The notes below the pieces were generated by a model, which was given only the letters and a program-made list of their open reading frames with translations, had not been told where the DNA came from and searched no databases. A stretch of DNA of 64,000 nt from Fluviicola sp. (GTDB lineage Bacteria > Bacteroidota > Bacteroidia > Flavobacteriales_D > Crocinitomicaceae), in contig NZ_JAQSWB010000004.1 in assembly GCF_029266855.1 (NCBI RefSeq), positions 124,001 to 188,000 on the forward strand. Reading direction: 5' to 3'. Both the position numbers and the translations under genes were made by a program. This document shows positions 62,752 to 64,000 of this stretch, piece after piece. Positions within the stretch are counted from its first letter, which is position 1, and every line of letters begins with the position of its first letter.

Positions 62752-63492
62752 TTAAAAAATTGAAAGTGATACCCCAAAAGCTAATGCATTGATTTTATCA
62801 CTCTTATCCCCCTTAAATTGAGGAGCCAATGTGTAATCTGCAAACAAAGCCCAATTTCGAATACCGATACGCATATGAACGCCATAAACCAAAGGATTTC
62901 TATCCGGTAAACCGGTATCTTTTCTTCCCTTGTATTTGCCCTCGGGCCATACTTTTTGGAAAGTCTGGAGTCTGTAACCCACGGAACCGCCGAGATGCAT
63001 TTTGAAATGCTGCCATTTGCGGCTTCGGAATCTGAATTCTATTGGGATTGCCAAAATATGATTCCCGAAAGTGTTTTTACGGTAATCTGCATAACTTGAA
63101 TCTGCATAATAGCGGGTATAAGAATTGGTGCTATCCGCAAAGAATAATCCTTTCGGGCCGGTTTTTTGATATTTATATGCTAATCCAATTCCGAGAGAAA
63201 CCGTATTCCCGTTCGTGATGGGAATGTCCCACATGGTATTGATGTTGCACCCGAAAGATCTCCATGGGTTTGACTGAATACCACCGGATTTTAATAATTG
63301 GTTATAAGTTACGTCGAGAATAAGGCGGTCGTATTTTCTCAATTTACCGGGTCTTGCCGGTCTCCAGCCTGTATTATACCAAAAAATTCCGGGGCGGTGC
63401 CGGGAAACAAGAATAGAATCCTTCCCGATGGGCTGTGCCGATCCGTGAAAAGATATCAGGAGAAAGACTGCTAATAATTTAAGAAATTTCAT
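62752..63492 (-). CDS. Outer-membrane beta-barrel protein, unknown function
   Basis: 246 residues from the ATG at 63492 (MKFLKLL), which gives a proper signal peptide (SFHGSAQ); the longer track start adds residues before it. Then strands such as YDRLILDVTYNQLL, NTVSLGIGLAYKYQ, MHLGGSVGYRLQTF and the C-terminal INALAFGVSLSIF, typical of an eight- to ten-stranded barrel ending in phenylalanine. Overlaps galE by 14 bp. No specific family recognised. Confidence 0.75.
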   Translation of the reverse strand: MKFLKLLAVFLLISFHGSAQPIGKDSILVSRHRPGIFWYNTGWRPARPGKLRKYDRLILDVTYNQLLKSGGIQSNPWRSFGCNINTMWDIPITNGNTVSLGIGLAYKYQKTGPKGLFFADSTNSYTRYYADSSYADYRKNTFGNHILAIPIEFRFRSRKWQHFKMHLGGSVGYRLQTFQKVWPEGKYKGRKDTGLPDRNPLVYGVHMRIGIRNWALFADYTLAPQFKGDKSDKINALAFGVSLSIF

Positions 63493-64000
63493 TTTCCAAG
63501 CGATATTGTTCCCATTTCCAGGCATCTAAAATAGCATCTTCGATGGTTCTTTCGGCATTCCAGTTTAAAAATTTCTTTGCTTTTGAAACATCTGCAAATA
63601 AAGCGTCTACATCACCGGGTCTTCTGGGTCCGAACTGATAATTCACCGGCTTCCCGGTAATCTTTTCAAATAAGCGGACTAATTCAAGAACAGAAGTTCC
63701 TTTTCCAGTACCTAAATTAAATACATCAAAATTGGAATTGAAGGAATGAGATAATGCTCTTACATGCGCCTTTGCAACATCCGTCACATGAATATAATCT
63801 CTCACACATGTTCCGTCCGGGGTATCGTAATCCTTTCCAAAGATGGTCAGTTCCTTTCTTAACCCGGCAACTGTTTGTGTGATATAAGGGAGTACATTAT
63901 TCGGTGGTCCGAGTGGCAGTTCACCCAGTTTTCCGCTTGGGTGTGCTCCGATCGGATTGAAATAGCGTAAAAAGATCGGTCGCAGATCACTCTTGCCGGC
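63479..64000 (-). CDS. galE: UDP-glucose 4-epimerase (5' part outside window)
   Basis: C-terminal ~173 residues of GalE; the N-terminal Rossmann and active-site part lies beyond position 64000. The track shows only the last 108 residues from an internal ATG, but the frame is open to the window end. Visible: LRYFNPIGAHPSGKLGE, LPYITQTVAGLR, GTCVRDYIHVTDVAKAHV and VFNLGTGKGTSVLELV, all standard in GalE. Interconverts UDP-glucose and UDP-galactose for surface glycans. Confidence 0.94.
   Translation of the reverse strand, partial: AGKSDLRPIFLRYFNPIGAHPSGKLGELPLGPPNNVLPYITQTVAGLRKELTIFGKDYDTPDGTCVRDYIHVTDVAKAHVRALSHSFNSNFDVFNLGTGKGTSVLELVRLFEKITGKPVNYQFGPRRPGDVDALFADVSKAKKFLNWNAERTIEDAILDAWKWEQYRLENEIS

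Overview
The window looks like a chromosomal segment of a Bacteroidota member of the order Flavobacteriales, most likely of the Crocinitomicaceae/Fluviicola type. The evidence is: several secreted proteins with type IX secretion (T9SS) sorting tails, a PorP/SprF protein, an IPExxxVDY-family gene between rnc and pyk, a Bacteroides-type aerotolerance (moxR-bat) operon, Bacteroidota promoters (TAnnTTTG boxes) before many genes, and RF2 with the flavobacterial SPY form of the SPF motif. The genus is inference. I saw no rRNA, tRNA, CRISPR array, prophage or transposase gene.

Layout, left to right. 1-5267 (minus): moxR, DUF58, a BatD-like anchor protein, batA, batB and the start of a TPR protein (batC), all tightly packed. 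5327-12533: an ankyrin protein, a large Ig-like T9SS cargo, a zinc-ribbon protein, an arginine-decarboxylase-type PLP enzyme, small conserved proteins, a T9SS cargo and an ArsC-like protein. 12637-17525: prfB, gcvH, a lipoprotein plus TonB-C protein pair, a lysine-rich periplasmic protein, a hidden 36-codon ORF and a methyltransferase. 17610-23268 (minus): deoC, a full-length aldehyde dehydrogenase, a second aldehyde dehydrogenase that lacks its catalytic half, a small membrane protein with an RGG tail, and a protein with two degenerate GldK-like modules. 23618-27467 (plus): cysQ and two paralogous Wzi/RemB-like outer-membrane proteins. 27527-34165: a DUF4382 lipoprotein, a candidate small RNA, then the ctaB - cox III - cox III - cox IV - SCO-like - SCO1 - DUF420 respiratory oxidase assembly cluster. 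34166-34696 is a gene-free repeat region.

34697-46325: a DUF6089 outer-membrane protein, asd, a DEAD-box helicase, a lamin-tail T9SS protein, then the block acpP-fabF-rnc-IPExxxVDY-pyk (minus) divergent from purN-marC. 46606-53524 (minus): a STAS-like/histidine kinase pair, mreB, a secreted protein, purH and a PorP/SprF protein. 53527-57944: a 1026-residue CotH/lamin-tail protein with a T9SS type B tail, then a lipoprotein and a DUF2490 protein. 58044-64000 (minus): mreC-mreD-mrdA-rodA, a beta-barrel protein and the 3' part of galE. The cell-shape genes, usually contiguous with mreB, are split by about 9 kb here.

The less ordinary content lies mainly between genes. It includes a candidate terminator-ended RNA, two 11-bp-period tandem arrays, a dispersed CACAAATGC-type repeat element, 32-bp inverted repeats flanking one aldehyde dehydrogenase gene, hairpin repeats after marC, and several spacers with long inverted repeats. 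No complete new system can be claimed from sequence alone. The best leads are the candidate RNA near 28.5 kb, the small ORF at 16.65 kb, and the deoC-linked cluster with a catalytically incomplete aldehyde dehydrogenase and a duplicated GldK-like protein.
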